In this document: piece by piece, positions 8,755-18,193 of the stretch
How the letters are laid out: every line of letters starts with the position of its first letter
Numbering within the stretch: position 1 is the stretch's first letter
Assembly (NCBI RefSeq): GCF_023028225.1
Contig: NZ_CP095485.1
Span: 62,001 to 126,000, forward strand
DNA from: Halorientalis litorea
Lineage (GTDB): Archaea; Halobacteriota; Halobacteria; Halobacteriales; Haloarculaceae
Length of the DNA: 64,000 nt
Reading direction: 5' to 3'
Program-made: the position numbers and the translations under genes
The notes under the pieces: generated by a model
Seen by the model: the letters and a program-made list of their open reading frames with translations, nothing else
Told to the model about the DNA's origin: nothing
Database searches by the model: none

Positions 8755-9442
8755 GTGTTCAGATAAGGATGAAGGATGAGGCGTTCGTTTTCTGAGTGAT
8801 CTATGCCCGAAAACGACCGCCTCAACGGGTGTTTAGACGAGATCGACTTAGAGTTTGTTGAACGAGAAGCGACACCGCGACTGCTGATGAAGCTCAGTAT
8901 TCAGCTCCATCTTGCTGGTCTATCGCTTTCGAATACTGTATCTATTCTTGAAGTATTCGGTGTCGAACGCGCTCGGTCCACCATTCATAATTGGGTTCAC
9001 AAGGCCGATCTACAGCCCGACTCCGGTCGGTGCCCGGATCACATTGCGGTTGACGAGACTGTGATCCGACTGAATGATGAGCAATATTGGCTGTATGCTG
9101 CCGTCGAGCCAGAAACAAACGAATTGCTACATACAAAGCTTGAACCGACGACAACGAAGGTTCTCGCGCATTCATTTCTGACGGACCTCTCCGAGAAACA
9201 CGACGTCTCCGACGCCGTGTTTCTCGTCGATGGCTCGCACTCGTTACAAGACGCGTGCCAGCGTCACGGCTTCGATTTCAGATACGAGAAACATGGAAAT
9301 CGGAATGCTGTCGAACGTGTCTTTAGAGAGATAAAACGTCGAACTCTCTGCTTCTCAAACTGTTTCAGCAGCGCCAAAGCAGAAACTGCCGACGACTGGC
9401 TCAGATCGTTCAGCTTCGCATGGAATCAGCTTATCTGAACAC
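8755..9442 (+). mobile_element. IS6-family insertion sequence
   Basis: The terminal inverted repeats are GTGTTCAGATAAG at the left and CTTATCTGAACAC at the right, a perfect 13 bp pair. The 688 bp size is typical of compact haloarchaeal IS6 elements. The direct repeat CAGCAGACGG lies just outside both ends (8743-8752 and 9447-9456) but offset by 2 and 4 bp, so it may be a target duplication with the true ends slightly further out. The element looks intact. Confidence 0.85.
8803..9438 (+). CDS. IS6-family transposase
   Basis: 211 aa, full length for the family. An N-terminal HTH region (LSLSNTVSILEVFGVERARSTIHNWV) precedes the DDE core: Asp in AVDETVIRL, Asp in FLVDGSHSLQ and Glu in NAVERVFREIKRRT. 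All three residues are present and the frame is uninterrupted, so this transposase may be active. It catalyses replicative (cointegrate) transposition of the surrounding element. Confidence 0.9.
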   Translation: MPENDRLNGCLDEIDLEFVEREATPRLLMKLSIQLHLAGLSLSNTVSILEVFGVERARSTIHNWVHKADLQPDSGRCPDHIAVDETVIRLNDEQYWLYAAVEPETNELLHTKLEPTTTKVLAHSFLTDLSEKHDVSDAVFLVDGSHSLQDACQRHGFDFRYEKHGNRNAVERVFREIKRRTLCFSNCFSSAKAETADDWLRSFSFAWNQLI

Positions 9443-9625
9443 TACCCAGCAGACGGACTTATACTAGTCACATACACATATACGGCTCCGTTGAAACCCT
9501 CCGCAAGTGATATATCCTTACCTAGTCGGGGTCAGCACAGGATATTCTCGGAGCAAGTAGCAGTGTCTGGTGATATGACAGCTGTCGACCAATGCTCCGT
9601 CCCACCGGTCTTATGATGTACCCGC

Positions 9626-10964
9626 ATCGGTGTTCGGTTAAGCACTGGATCGCCTCATGAAGGCTTCAGCCACTCGTTCGCCGAGTAAGAGGCGTGATTT
9701 CTCTGGCTGGCGAGCGTCACGGAACATCAACTCCGGCAGATTCGGCGGTGGATGTCCGAACGACTGGGCCAAATCTTCGAGAATGATCTGGGCGACAGAC
9801 CGGAAGGTCTTCGCCCAGCGTTCGCGGGGAAACACCGTCTCCGGGAATAGCTCTTGAAACACGCCGAGTAAGGCTCTGCTGACCGTCAGCGTCAGCAGAG
9901 CCGCCACCACCAGCAGGTGAACGATTGCTGGATCACTCGTCTGGAACTTCTCCAGCCCATACAGCGACTTCAGTTCCCGGAACAGCAACTCCACTTCCCA
10001 CCGCAACCCGTACAGCGCTGCGACCTGCCTTGGAGTGAACTCATCGGGTAGATTCGTCACGTACAGGTGGTAGTCGTCGGTGTCCTCGTTGCGGACACCG
10101 ACGACGCGAAACTCCACCGAATCGGTTGACTGCTTCCCAGCGTATGCCCGCCGTTTGAACTCGATCTCCACGGTTACGTCGATAATCTCCCGACTGAGAT
10201 CTCCTAGAACGTCCCGAAGACGACGCTCTGGCAAGGAAATGGCGCGCCCGCGCCATTTCCGCCGCTCTCCGACGATCAATGGGTTTGCGTTCGACTTCAG
10301 CCGAGTCAGGAAGAAGCCGCCGTTCTCTTCGATCAACGCGAACCGGCGGAAACTGTAGAAGCCCAGATCGAACAGTAACAGCCGCCCTCGCAGCCAACTC
10401 CCGGTGCGGAGTTGGCTGCTCTCGTGGGTGCGTTCATCGGTGAGCTGGAACTGCTCGATCGTCTGCTTGGTCGCGTTCTGCACGAGGTGGAGTTTCGCGC
10501 CGGATTGATCCGCGTGAGTCGCCGGAAACTCGTTGAGGAGCCGATGCAACCTGAAGACGGTTGCATCGGCGATCAGCACTTCTCGAAACAGCTCGAACTG
10601 TGGCGCGATCGTGTGAGGAACCGCGACCTCCTCGAGAGCGTGCTCGAGGAGGTCGCTCAACAGTGCTGCGAGTGCCGGCGTGAACCGGTCGTAGAAGCTG
10701 GAGCGGGCAACGGTCTGGTTGGTTGCTGCGGAGTACGCCCGTTGAAATCCGGCGATGGTACGGGCTTCGCCATCGACGGCGAAGCCCATGATGAGCGTCC
10801 AAACGAGCATCGTGATGTCGATTGTCCGGTGGCGTTGGACGACATCGCGCTCGCGCGCGATGTCTTCGATACGTTCGGCTGGAAACAGGGAAGTGAGCCG
10901 CCGTCGTATGAGGTCCGGGGAGAGTTCCTTCAGCACAACCTCTCCCCACGCGGTCTACGCCGAT
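9626..10964 (-). mobile_element. IS4-family (ISH8-like) insertion sequence
   Basis: It encloses the transposase at 9638-10936. The ends resemble each other imperfectly (ATCGGTGTTCGG at the left, ATCGGCGTAGACC inward from the right), so the boundaries are approximate. No target duplication is evident. Its right end abuts a truncated transposase remnant, which suggests it inserted into that older element. Confidence 0.65.
9638..10936 (-). CDS. IS4-family (ISH8-like) transposase
   Basis: 432 aa. The DDE catalytic residues are visible: Asp in VLIADATVFRL, Asp in LLFDLGFYSFRR and the IS4 signature Y-(2)-R-(3)-E-(6)-K in LYGLRWEVELLFRELKSLYG. The C-terminal helical region (LLVVAALLTLTVSRALLG) is typical of the ISH8 group. 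The frame is intact, so the gene may be functional. Confidence 0.9.
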   Translation of the reverse strand: MLKELSPDLIRRRLTSLFPAERIEDIARERDVVQRHRTIDITMLVWTLIMGFAVDGEARTIAGFQRAYSAATNQTVARSSFYDRFTPALAALLSDLLEHALEEVAVPHTIAPQFELFREVLIADATVFRLHRLLNEFPATHADQSGAKLHLVQNATKQTIEQFQLTDERTHESSQLRTGSWLRGRLLLFDLGFYSFRRFALIEENGGFFLTRLKSNANPLIVGERRKWRGRAISLPERRLRDVLGDLSREIIDVTVEIEFKRRAYAGKQSTDSVEFRVVGVRNEDTDDYHLYVTNLPDEFTPRQVAALYGLRWEVELLFRELKSLYGLEKFQTSDPAIVHLLVVAALLTLTVSRALLGVFQELFPETVFPRERWAKTFRSVAQIILEDLAQSFGHPPPNLPELMFRDARQPEKSRLLLGERVAEAFMRRSSA

Positions 10965-11703
10965 AACTTCGTCAGTAGAGCGCAGTCTCTTGGTTTCTCA
11001 GCTAAACCGAACACGGATGGCTTTCTCACTAATCCCAAATACGCTATCGACGACTTCTTCGACAGGCTCGTCGAGCAGGCCGGCATTCGGGGTCTGCCCG
11101 ACTCGACGTACTCCACCAATTCGCCGCACATCGAGATGATCCAGTACAACGACGCTGTCTCATGAAACTACGATCCAACCGCCAAAGAGTACTACTACAG
11201 CTTCGGGTGTACAATCGTCTCAACCGGTGCAAGGATTCCGATAGCAGCGGAGTTCAAACAGGCTAAACAAGCAGACTAAGAGACGGCGATGCACATCACA
11301 CGTGGCGCGCTCGCCATCAATACGCCAGTCAGGATGCTTGAGGCAGCAGCTACGACATCCTCGATTGGCACGACCACCTGCTGAACGCAGGGTCGTGCCG
11401 ATTGCTCCCTACAATCCGCGAAACATTGACGACTTGAAAGACATCGAACACAGGGTCGAAGACCGAACCGAGGAACACAGCGAGGATGTTCAGCTGAAAC
11501 AATCCATCTTGGACGAGACGTACGACAACCGGACAGGGGTCGAACGAACCAACGACATAGCCAAAGACTCTGGCCTCGGGCATGTGCGTGCTCGAGGCCG
11601 CGTCCACGCACGAACAGAGGTGTTCCTTGCGCTGTGTCTCCGACTCGTTGTTGCAATCACCACCTCCGAACAAGGAAACGAACCGGGCTGTGTGAAGCTA
11701 TGA
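10965..11703 (+). pseudogene. Degenerate DDE transposase (IS1182/IS5-like)
   Basis: Conserved transposase sequence runs on but is broken. NFVSRAQSLGFS...IEMIQYNDAVS ends at an in-frame TGA (11163-11165). It continues as NYDPTAKEYYYSFGCTIV...EFKQAKQAD to an in-frame TAA near 11277, then shifts frame near 11380 to RVVPIAPYNPRN...NRTGVERTNDIAKDSGLGH...FLALCLRLVVAIT. The 5' end is missing at the IS4 element. The family name is tentative; the coding decay is clear. Confidence 0.65.
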
Positions 11704-12244
11704 GATGAATTCTATGACACGTTCGTAGACGTTGATAATATCGACAATTGGAGGCTTTAGGAATCCCCCATCTAGGGCCATAGAATAACAAAGCTACTAT
11801 TGTTAGTCTATAGGGCCATCATCCGACTATAGCCAGTGTTGACGATATCAACAATTTTGGATCCGGCCGTTGTTGTAGTGAGCCTATTCGCTGCCACTAG
11901 GCGATGCGTGATCAATCATTTAGTAAAACGAAGGGGATACGACCTGACGTGGTATCCAACCCAGCCTAGTGGTATAAGTTAAAATGGCTGTAGTGAATCG
12001 CCGGACGTAGCTTAATTTCACTATGCCACCGCCTGCCTGATGTGTGAACCGTACACATCAAGGTGAGTTCGCGGAACTTTCCAAACATTCTTTGTGAAGC
12101 AGGGATCTTTGACATAATCAGCGGCGGTTTCCCGCTTCATCTCCCTAGTTCTAACGGTAGAAGCAGACGCTATCCAACGATTTGCCGAAACCGAATTCGT
12201 TAGTATCCGCCAATCAATATTCGTACAGTTCCGTCGGGACCTTT
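11704..12244. other. 541 bp gap with hairpins and near-repeats, no gene
   Basis: No convincing coding frame. It holds an imperfect inverted repeat of about 16 bp at 11776-11792 / 11800-11817 and two copies of GTTGA-(2)-ATATC-(1)-ACAATT at 11731-11749 and 11838-11856. TAGTGAA ... TTCACTA also pairs near 11990-12025. These look like insertion-element ends or old MITE-like debris rather than a promoter. Confidence 0.5.
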
Positions 12245-14218
12245 CTATCGCTTCCAGTCCGCTTCGCGTTTTTCGAGAAACGCCGAGAGTCCCTTCTCAG
12301 CTTCTTCCGACTGCGTCCGTTTGACGAGCCGGTCCATCGCCTCGTCGAACCACGTTTCTAGCAGATCGTCTTCCATCTCTGTCCATAGGTCTTTCATTTC
12401 CCTAACAGACTTCGGTCCCGATGCAGTCGTCGAATGAGCGAGTTCACGAACGATATCTTCTACCTGCGTTTCATCAACTGCGTAATTGACGATTCCCATC
12501 GATTCCGCTTCAGTAGCGGTGAATTGATCGCCTGTCAGCGATATTTCCATGATCTCTTTCTTTCCGAGACTCATCCGACCGTATGTGAGTCCAATTGGTG
12601 GGAGCGCCCCGATCTGTCCTTCTGGAAGCGCGAAGCTACTGTTCGTAGAGGCGACTGCAAGATCGCAAAGTAGAACGAGCTCACACCCCCCGCCGTTAGC
12701 AGCTCCCTCAACAGCTGCAATTACCGGTTTCGGATGATCGCGAATCGTTTGTACCGTCGGGCCTACGACCTCTTCGAACATTTCTCTGGCATCCTCTGTC
12801 GACTCAAGGCTTTGGATCTCCGCGATGTCGTCGCCAGCACAGAATGCTCGTCCTGCTCCCTGGAGGACTGTCGCTCGAACTTTGTCGTCATTCGCTGCCT
12901 TCTCGAGAGCGGCCTTCAGACCGTTCCAGCTCGACTTGTCAAGCGCGTTGAGTCGATCTGGTCTGTTGAGCGTAATCCATGCAGTGTATTCACGTCGCTC
13001 ATATCTAACCGTCTCGAACTCCGCCTGCTCGTATTCCCACTCGTAGAAGCCGATTCCTGTCTTCTGCCCGAGTTCCCCGTTCGCCACCGATTCATGAAGA
13101 GATGGGTTGGGTTCATACTCATCCCAACCCGACCGGGAATGCAACTCTTCCAACGTCTCGACAAGTCGGTCAATCCCGTACTCGTCAGCCATCTCGAGGA
13201 GGCCTCGCGGCCAGTTCATTCCGATTTGCATCGCCTTGTCGATCTCTGACTTCGTGGTCACGTTGTTCGCCAGCATCCAAGCCGCTTCGTTTACAGCAGG
13301 CGCGACTAGATGTTTCGGATCGAAGTCATGGCGACGCTCCTGTGGAATCTCAACACGTGAATACTCCCCTGGTTCAGGATATGTGTAGAAGCCCTCACCG
13401 GTCTTCATACCGTAATTCTCGGCCTCCTCTTTTTTTTCGAGCAGATCGGGGATGTGCAGGTCGACTCCTCGTTCTTGCATCGAGTGGGCAGCCATGGTAG
13501 CGACATCTATACCACTGAAGTCGAGAACCTCGAACGGTCCCATTGGAAGGCCGATCCGCCGGATCGCGGCGTCTATTGTTTTCCTGTCTCGCCCCTCTTG
13601 GTCAACCTGACGAACTGCCTCAAGCCAGAATCGGAGATTGATCCGATTGATAAGGAATCCGGGGATATCCTTCTCAACGAGAACTGGGGTCTTGCCAATC
13701 GCCTCGCTGATCGTTTCAGCCGCCTCAAATATATCGTCGGCCGTTTCCTCACCCCGGATAACCTCGACGATGTCCATAAGCTGAACTGGATTGGAAAAAT
13801 GCAGGCCGACAACCTTGCTCGGCCGATCCGTCGCGGACGCAATTTCGGTGATCGGGAGAGTACTAGTATTGGTCGCTAGAATCGTTCTTTCCGGTGCGTG
13901 GTCATCGATCGTACTAAAAACATCCTGTTTCAAGTCGATGTTCTCAGGTACTGCTTCGACGACAAGATCGGCATCACCGTAGGCATCTTCCTCTGACGTC
14001 GTCGTCTTGATCCGTGCTAATACGGCATCCGGATCCTTAGTGAGTTTCTCGAGACTTCCTTCGATTTTTTCGAGAGCGGTTTTCAAGACGTCCTCGTTGA
14101 TGTCGATAATCGTAACGTCGTATCCAGACATCGCAAAGGTTTGAGCGATACCATGACCCATTGTTCCGCCTCCGACGACTGTCACAGTCTCTACACTTTC
14201 GGTTAGTGGCGCACTCAT
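12245..14218 (-). CDS. 3-hydroxyacyl-CoA dehydrogenase / enoyl-CoA hydratase fusion
   Basis: 657 aa. The N-terminal NAD-binding fold has VVGGGTMGHGIAQ (about 14-26), then the dehydrogenase signature region ILATNTSTLPI and GLHFSNPVQLMDIVEVI with the catalytic His. PGFLINRI leads into two helical dimerisation segments. From about residue 400 a crotonase domain follows, with LNRPDRLNALD, the oxyanion region GAGRAFCAGDDI and EGAANGGGCELVLLCDLAVAS. It hydrates 2-enoyl-CoA and oxidises the 3-hydroxyacyl-CoA with NAD+, two consecutive beta-oxidation steps. This order (HADH first, crotonase second) is usual in haloarchaea. It is divergent from the OB-fold/thiolase genes, with a 545 bp gap. Confidence 0.93.
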   Translation of the reverse strand: MSAPLTESVETVTVVGGGTMGHGIAQTFAMSGYDVTIIDINEDVLKTALEKIEGSLEKLTKDPDAVLARIKTTTSEEDAYGDADLVVEAVPENIDLKQDVFSTIDDHAPERTILATNTSTLPITEIASATDRPSKVVGLHFSNPVQLMDIVEVIRGEETADDIFEAAETISEAIGKTPVLVEKDIPGFLINRINLRFWLEAVRQVDQEGRDRKTIDAAIRRIGLPMGPFEVLDFSGIDVATMAAHSMQERGVDLHIPDLLEKKEEAENYGMKTGEGFYTYPEPGEYSRVEIPQERRHDFDPKHLVAPAVNEAAWMLANNVTTKSEIDKAMQIGMNWPRGLLEMADEYGIDRLVETLEELHSRSGWDEYEPNPSLHESVANGELGQKTGIGFYEWEYEQAEFETVRYERREYTAWITLNRPDRLNALDKSSWNGLKAALEKAANDDKVRATVLQGAGRAFCAGDDIAEIQSLESTEDAREMFEEVVGPTVQTIRDHPKPVIAAVEGAANGGGCELVLLCDLAVASTNSSFALPEGQIGALPPIGLTYGRMSLGKKEIMEISLTGDQFTATEAESMGIVNYAVDETQVEDIVRELAHSTTASGPKSVREMKDLWTEMEDDLLETWFDEAMDRLVKRTQSEEAEKGLSAFLEKREADWKR

Positions 14219-14590
14219 TTTTTCACCGTGCTTAAGACGTCTCCATCGTCCTTGTTATAATTTTCCCCAGTCTTTGATGCTTCATCGGTCATTGGTGGTT
14301 CTATTGCTCTTCCGAGGCCACTCACAATACCATAGGAAAATCGCGTTCTGGTGATTTAATCTCGTTCGAAGTACTACCTGGTGCTGTCTGGTGAGGTAGT
14401 GGAAAGTGAGATCTCCGGTGGTTCCTAGAGAGCATAAAACAGAGGCAGAGAAGGGACTCGACGCGCTGGTGTCATTGCCGCTAACCATTCGATTTACGAT
14501 GGGATACGAAGCTATGAAGGAATTGTTCCGCAATGGGCGTCCTCAGGTAATTTTCACCCAACAATTCGGGAACTTCACCTGCGAGGATGT

Positions 14591-14623
14591 GACGGGCCAG
14601 TCGGTGACACCGACTGGCCCGTC
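14591..14623. repeat. Perfect 16 bp inverted repeat, 1 nt centre
   Basis: GACGGGCCAGTCGGTG, a single A, then CACCGACTGGCCCGTC. Every base pairs. In RNA it would be a very stable hairpin; in DNA it could be a regulator site or a subterminal transposon palindrome. Confidence 0.8.
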
Positions 14624-14734
14624 TCTTCAGCACGGTCTCTCGAAAAGAGCAGCATAGCGTCCCAAAACGAGCAGAAACAGGGCGACTGCGCGTTCCACCA
14701 ATGGATACTACACCACCGGACTACCGGCCAAACA

Positions 14735-14743
14735 CTTATATAC
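14735..14743 (+). promoter_or_regulatory. TATA-like box of the OB-fold/thiolase genes
   Basis: CTTATATAC centred 26 nt before the ATG at 14765, consistent with a leaderless transcript covering 14765 and 15196. Confidence 0.6.
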
Positions 14744-14764
14744 ACAGCATCAATTTGGGAGCGT

Positions 14765-15199
14765 ATGCGACAGGTGCACCCCGACTATAATGAGTCGTCG
14801 GGACTCGTCGTTGACGGGTCGATTCGTATTGCCGCCGATGATAATCCAGTGCTGATAGGGACCGAATGTTCCGAGTGCGAGTACGTTGTCTTTCCATCTC
14901 GGCCGTTTTGCCGCAATTGTCTTTCGGACAACGTCTCTGATGTCGAACTTGCACGAACAGGACACCTCGAGACCTACACCGTTGCACATACTGGTCAAGA
15001 TGGAATCGAACCACCGTACGCATTCGGCTTTGTGAACCTGGAAAACGTACAGGTTTACTCTCGCTTCACCGAGTGGAAAGAAAGATCACTCGAAGTTGGC
15101 GACCAAGTGGAACTGGTACTTGAAAAAATCAAGACAGATCCGGAGACCGGTGAACCGTTGTTTGGCCATATGTTCCGCCCCATGGAGGAAGAACAATGA
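14765..15199 (+). CDS. Zn-ribbon OB-fold acyl-CoA-associated protein (DUF35 type)
   Basis: 144 aa. A rubredoxin-like zinc ribbon with ECSECEYVVFP and CRNCLSDNV (four Cys) is followed by an OB fold (GHLETYTVAHTG...YAFGFVNLENVQVYSRF...VGDQVELVLEKI). Such proteins are encoded beside thiolase-like enzymes and form complexes with them, helping acyl-CoA binding. Here the stop overlaps the thiolase start by 4 nt (ATGA), which supports a stoichiometric partnership. The start agrees with the TATA box at 14735. Confidence 0.88.
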   Translation: MRQVHPDYNESSGLVVDGSIRIAADDNPVLIGTECSECEYVVFPSRPFCRNCLSDNVSDVELARTGHLETYTVAHTGQDGIEPPYAFGFVNLENVQVYSRFTEWKERSLEVGDQVELVLEKIKTDPETGEPLFGHMFRPMEEEQ

Positions 15200-16368
15200 C
15201 TGAAAACGAAGTAGCTGTCATCAACGTCGGCCAGTCCGACTTCGGCGAACTGGAGGGACAGCGCGTAACTGAGTTTGGGAGCAGAGCCGTTCGTGAAGCG
15301 CTCTTGTCTTCGAGCGTTGAACCAGATGATATCGAGGAAGCGTATATCGGTAATGTCGCTACTACTGCCCAGGATCAAACCAGCGTTATTGGCCAAGCAA
15401 TACTCCGAGAAGTAGGGGTAACAGGTATCCCGGTCATCCGAGTTGAGAACGCGTGTGCCAGCTCAACCTGTGCATTCCAAGAGGCCTATAAGAGAGTTCA
15501 ATCAGGCGAATCCGATATCGTGCTCGCTATGGGTGTTGAGAAAATGACTGGTGTCCCGACGGAGGTTACTCTCAAAGATATGGCTGGTGCGGCGGACGCA
15601 GAAGTTGAGGGTGCAATGGGGATGACGTTCATGGGCCTCTACGGGATGCGCGCTAATGCCTACATGAATCAGTTCGGTAATGTACGCGAGGAATTGGCCG
15701 ACATCGCGGTCAAAAACCATGACAATGGGCTTAAAAATCCACGGGCACATCTTCAGCTCAACGTTGACCGCGACGACATCCTTGAATCCCGCCCAATCTC
15801 CGATCCTATCCGGCTGCTTGATGCCTGTCCAATGTCAGATGGAGCAGCAGCAGCAGTCATCGCACGCGGCGAAATCGCCGAAGAGTTGGTTGAAGAACCA
15901 ATCTACGTCGATGCTGCCGAAATGTTGAGCGGCAATTACCTTGAGGAGGTCGAATTCTGGCGTGAAGAACTTGACGAACGCGTGGCCCAAAAGGCCTACA
16001 GTGAGGCTGGTATCGGCCCGGATGATCTGGATGTTGTCGAAGTTCATGATGCGGCTACCATCGGCGAGCTAATGCATTACGAAGGACTAGGGTTAGCGGA
16101 TCGAGGGGAAGGTGCTTCACTCGTCCGGAGTGGTGACGTTATGCTCGATGGTCGTACTCCGGTTAATCCAAGTGGTGGACTCAAGTCACGCGGTCATCCG
16201 GTGGGAGCAACGGGGGTGGCCCAGATTTGTGAACTCGTCTGGCAACTCCGTGGCGAGGCGGGAGCCCGGCAGGTTGAAAATCCGTCTATTGGATTAGCCC
16301 AGAACTCGGGTGGCGCACTTGTAGGTGAAGGCGGCGTATCGACAGTAACGATCCTCAGTAACCGCTGA
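15196..16368 (+). CDS. Thiolase-family acetyl-CoA acyltransferase
   Basis: 390 aa, SCP-x/archaeal thiolase subfamily. The nucleophilic Cys is C87 in VENACASST. EVHDAATIGELM and the conserved NPSGGLKSRGHPVGATG supply the later catalytic His. It would cleave 3-ketoacyl-CoA with CoA, the last step of a beta-oxidation round, or run in reverse. The second Cys of classical thiolases (C-x-G near the C-terminus) is not obvious (GLAQNSGGAL), as usual for this subfamily. It is translationally coupled to the OB-fold protein. Confidence 0.9.
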   Translation: MTENEVAVINVGQSDFGELEGQRVTEFGSRAVREALLSSSVEPDDIEEAYIGNVATTAQDQTSVIGQAILREVGVTGIPVIRVENACASSTCAFQEAYKRVQSGESDIVLAMGVEKMTGVPTEVTLKDMAGAADAEVEGAMGMTFMGLYGMRANAYMNQFGNVREELADIAVKNHDNGLKNPRAHLQLNVDRDDILESRPISDPIRLLDACPMSDGAAAAVIARGEIAEELVEEPIYVDAAEMLSGNYLEEVEFWREELDERVAQKAYSEAGIGPDDLDVVEVHDAATIGELMHYEGLGLADRGEGASLVRSGDVMLDGRTPVNPSGGLKSRGHPVGATGVAQICELVWQLRGEAGARQVENPSIGLAQNSGGALVGEGGVSTVTILSNR

Positions 16369-16482
16369 TTTTTTGTTTTTACTAGATATTCGGTTTCACA
16401 TTCCTATCTAAAGATCTGTCGTTAGACACCTCTAAAAATTGTTTCCCAATCGGCAACAACAGAATAGGTTGTCACCCCGAAC

Positions 16483-16492
16483 CTATATATAT
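16483..16492 (+). promoter_or_regulatory. TATA-like box of the acyl-CoA ligase gene
   Basis: CTATATATAT centred about 26 nt before the ATG at 16514. It suggests that the ligase, dehydrogenase and hydratase form their own leaderless transcription unit. Confidence 0.6.
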
Positions 16493-16513
16493 GAAAGCAC
16501 ATAACAAGAATCC

Positions 16514-18163
16514 ATGGAGGTCATAGATGGATTCCCATCGACTAGTGGAGACGAGTATCCGCTCAACACGACAAGATTCATCGAGGCGGCAGCACGAAAC
16601 GTTCCTGATCGGGAAATCGTCTCAGGAACAGGTGAAGACCAGTTCCGGTACACCTACGGAGAGGCGTACGAACGAATGCAGCGCTTGGCCAATGCCCTCG
16701 AAGAGTTGGGTGTTGAGGCCGGAGATCGCGTAGGTGTGCTTGCGTGGAATGACCACCGTCACTATGAATGCTATTTCGGCATTCCCGGAACCGGTGCCGT
16801 TTTCCTTCAGCTCAATCTCCGACTGCATTCAGATCAACTACAGTATGTGTTAAATCACTCGGAACCGCGGTTCTTAGTGGTCGACGAATCCCTTCTGGAA
16901 GTCGCTGAAGGTGTCGCCCACGAGGTCAGTTCCATAGAGGGATTCGTCGTCATGACTGATAACGAGCTCGACGAGGTCGAAACCGATCTCGAGCCGACGT
17001 ACTCCTATGAAGACATATTAACTGAGGCGGAGCCGGAGTACGATTGGCCATACATCGACGAAACATCGGCATACAGTGCCTGCTACACGACTGGAACGAC
17101 GGGGCGTCCCAAAGGGGTGTACTATTCCCACCGGAACATCTACCTACACACGATGCAGTTGGCGAATTCCATCGGTATCTCACATGAGGACTCAGTCGCT
17201 CAAATCACTCCGATGTTCCATGGACAAGGATGGGGACTGGCCTACGCTGCGACGTACGCTGGCGCAAAGCTTGCGTTCCCAGGCCGATATCGGGCGGAAA
17301 ATCCCGAACCGCTGGTTGATCTCATCCGTGACGAGGATGCGACCGTAACAAACGGGGCACCAGCTATTTTTATGCCGATGCTTGATTACATTCGGGATCT
17401 CGACGATATCCCGAACTGGAACGATCTACAGATGATGTCTGGGGCCACAGAGCCGCCGCTGGACATGATACGGGGATACAAAGAACTCACGGGGGCAGAG
17501 ATCGTCCATGCATATGGCGCAACTGAGACGACCCCGCTGGTAACGATGAACTACATCAAGCCGTCGCTTGAAGAAGACCTCTCTGAGGAAGAAAAGCTCG
17601 ATATGCGGCGCAAGCAGGGACTGACTGTCCCGGGTATCGAGATGAAAATAGTCGATCCTACCACAGGGGAGGAACTATCACACGACGGTGAATCCGCCGG
17701 AGAAATTCTCATCCGTGGCCCATGGGTGGTAAGCAGTTACCATGACGACGACCGAACCGAACATTCGTTCACTGACGATGGGTTCTGGAAAAGCGGAGAC
17801 GCTGGGGTTATCGATAAGGAAGGATATCTAAAGATCACTGACCGTATCAAGGATGTTATTAAAAGCGGTGGGGAATGGATTTCGTCTGTCGACATGGAAA
17901 ACCTCCTCATCGAACATCCGGATGTCAGAGACGCGTGCGTTGTTGGCCTTGAACACCCGGAATGGGAAGAGCGCCCATTCGCACTTGTTGAGGTCGAAGA
18001 CGAATTCGATCGTGAAGAACTCGATGAAATTCTTTCCCAGCGGTTCGCGGACTGGCAACTCCCCGATGAAATTGAGTTCACTAACGAGATTCCAAAAACA
18101 AGTGTGGGGAAAAACAACAAGAAAGTAATCCGTAATCAGTACGAAGGTCGGTACTTCGATTGA
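16514..18163 (+). CDS. Long-/medium-chain fatty acyl-CoA ligase (AMP-binding)
   Basis: 549 aa, adenylate-forming superfamily. The phosphate-binding loop is YTTGTTGRPKGVYYSH, followed by HAYGATETTPL. The hinge region is GDAGVIDKEGYLKITDRIKDVIKSGGEWIS and the C-terminal catalytic Lys lies in KTSVGKNNKKVI. It activates a carboxylic acid with ATP and CoA, feeding the beta-oxidation enzymes encoded around it. The chain-length range cannot be read from sequence. It starts its own promoter unit and is followed by the acyl-CoA dehydrogenase after 30 bp. Confidence 0.92.
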   Translation: MEVIDGFPSTSGDEYPLNTTRFIEAAARNVPDREIVSGTGEDQFRYTYGEAYERMQRLANALEELGVEAGDRVGVLAWNDHRHYECYFGIPGTGAVFLQLNLRLHSDQLQYVLNHSEPRFLVVDESLLEVAEGVAHEVSSIEGFVVMTDNELDEVETDLEPTYSYEDILTEAEPEYDWPYIDETSAYSACYTTGTTGRPKGVYYSHRNIYLHTMQLANSIGISHEDSVAQITPMFHGQGWGLAYAATYAGAKLAFPGRYRAENPEPLVDLIRDEDATVTNGAPAIFMPMLDYIRDLDDIPNWNDLQMMSGATEPPLDMIRGYKELTGAEIVHAYGATETTPLVTMNYIKPSLEEDLSEEEKLDMRRKQGLTVPGIEMKIVDPTTGEELSHDGESAGEILIRGPWVVSSYHDDDRTEHSFTDDGFWKSGDAGVIDKEGYLKITDRIKDVIKSGGEWISSVDMENLLIEHPDVRDACVVGLEHPEWEERPFALVEVEDEFDREELDEILSQRFADWQLPDEIEFTNEIPKTSVGKNNKKVIRNQYEGRYFD

Positions 18164-18193
18164 AAGCATCTTAGACTAGATTCAAACAGGGAT

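Larger units (their letters stand above)
14219..14764. other. Divergent intergenic region with a perfect palindrome
   Basis: It separates the dehydrogenase (leftward) from the OB-fold/thiolase genes (rightward). A TATA-like AATTATAAC lies near 14255-14263 for the leftward gene. The most distinctive content is the 33 bp palindrome at 14591-14623. No coding frame is convincing. The middle (14400-14700) may be residue of an inserted element. Confidence 0.5.
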
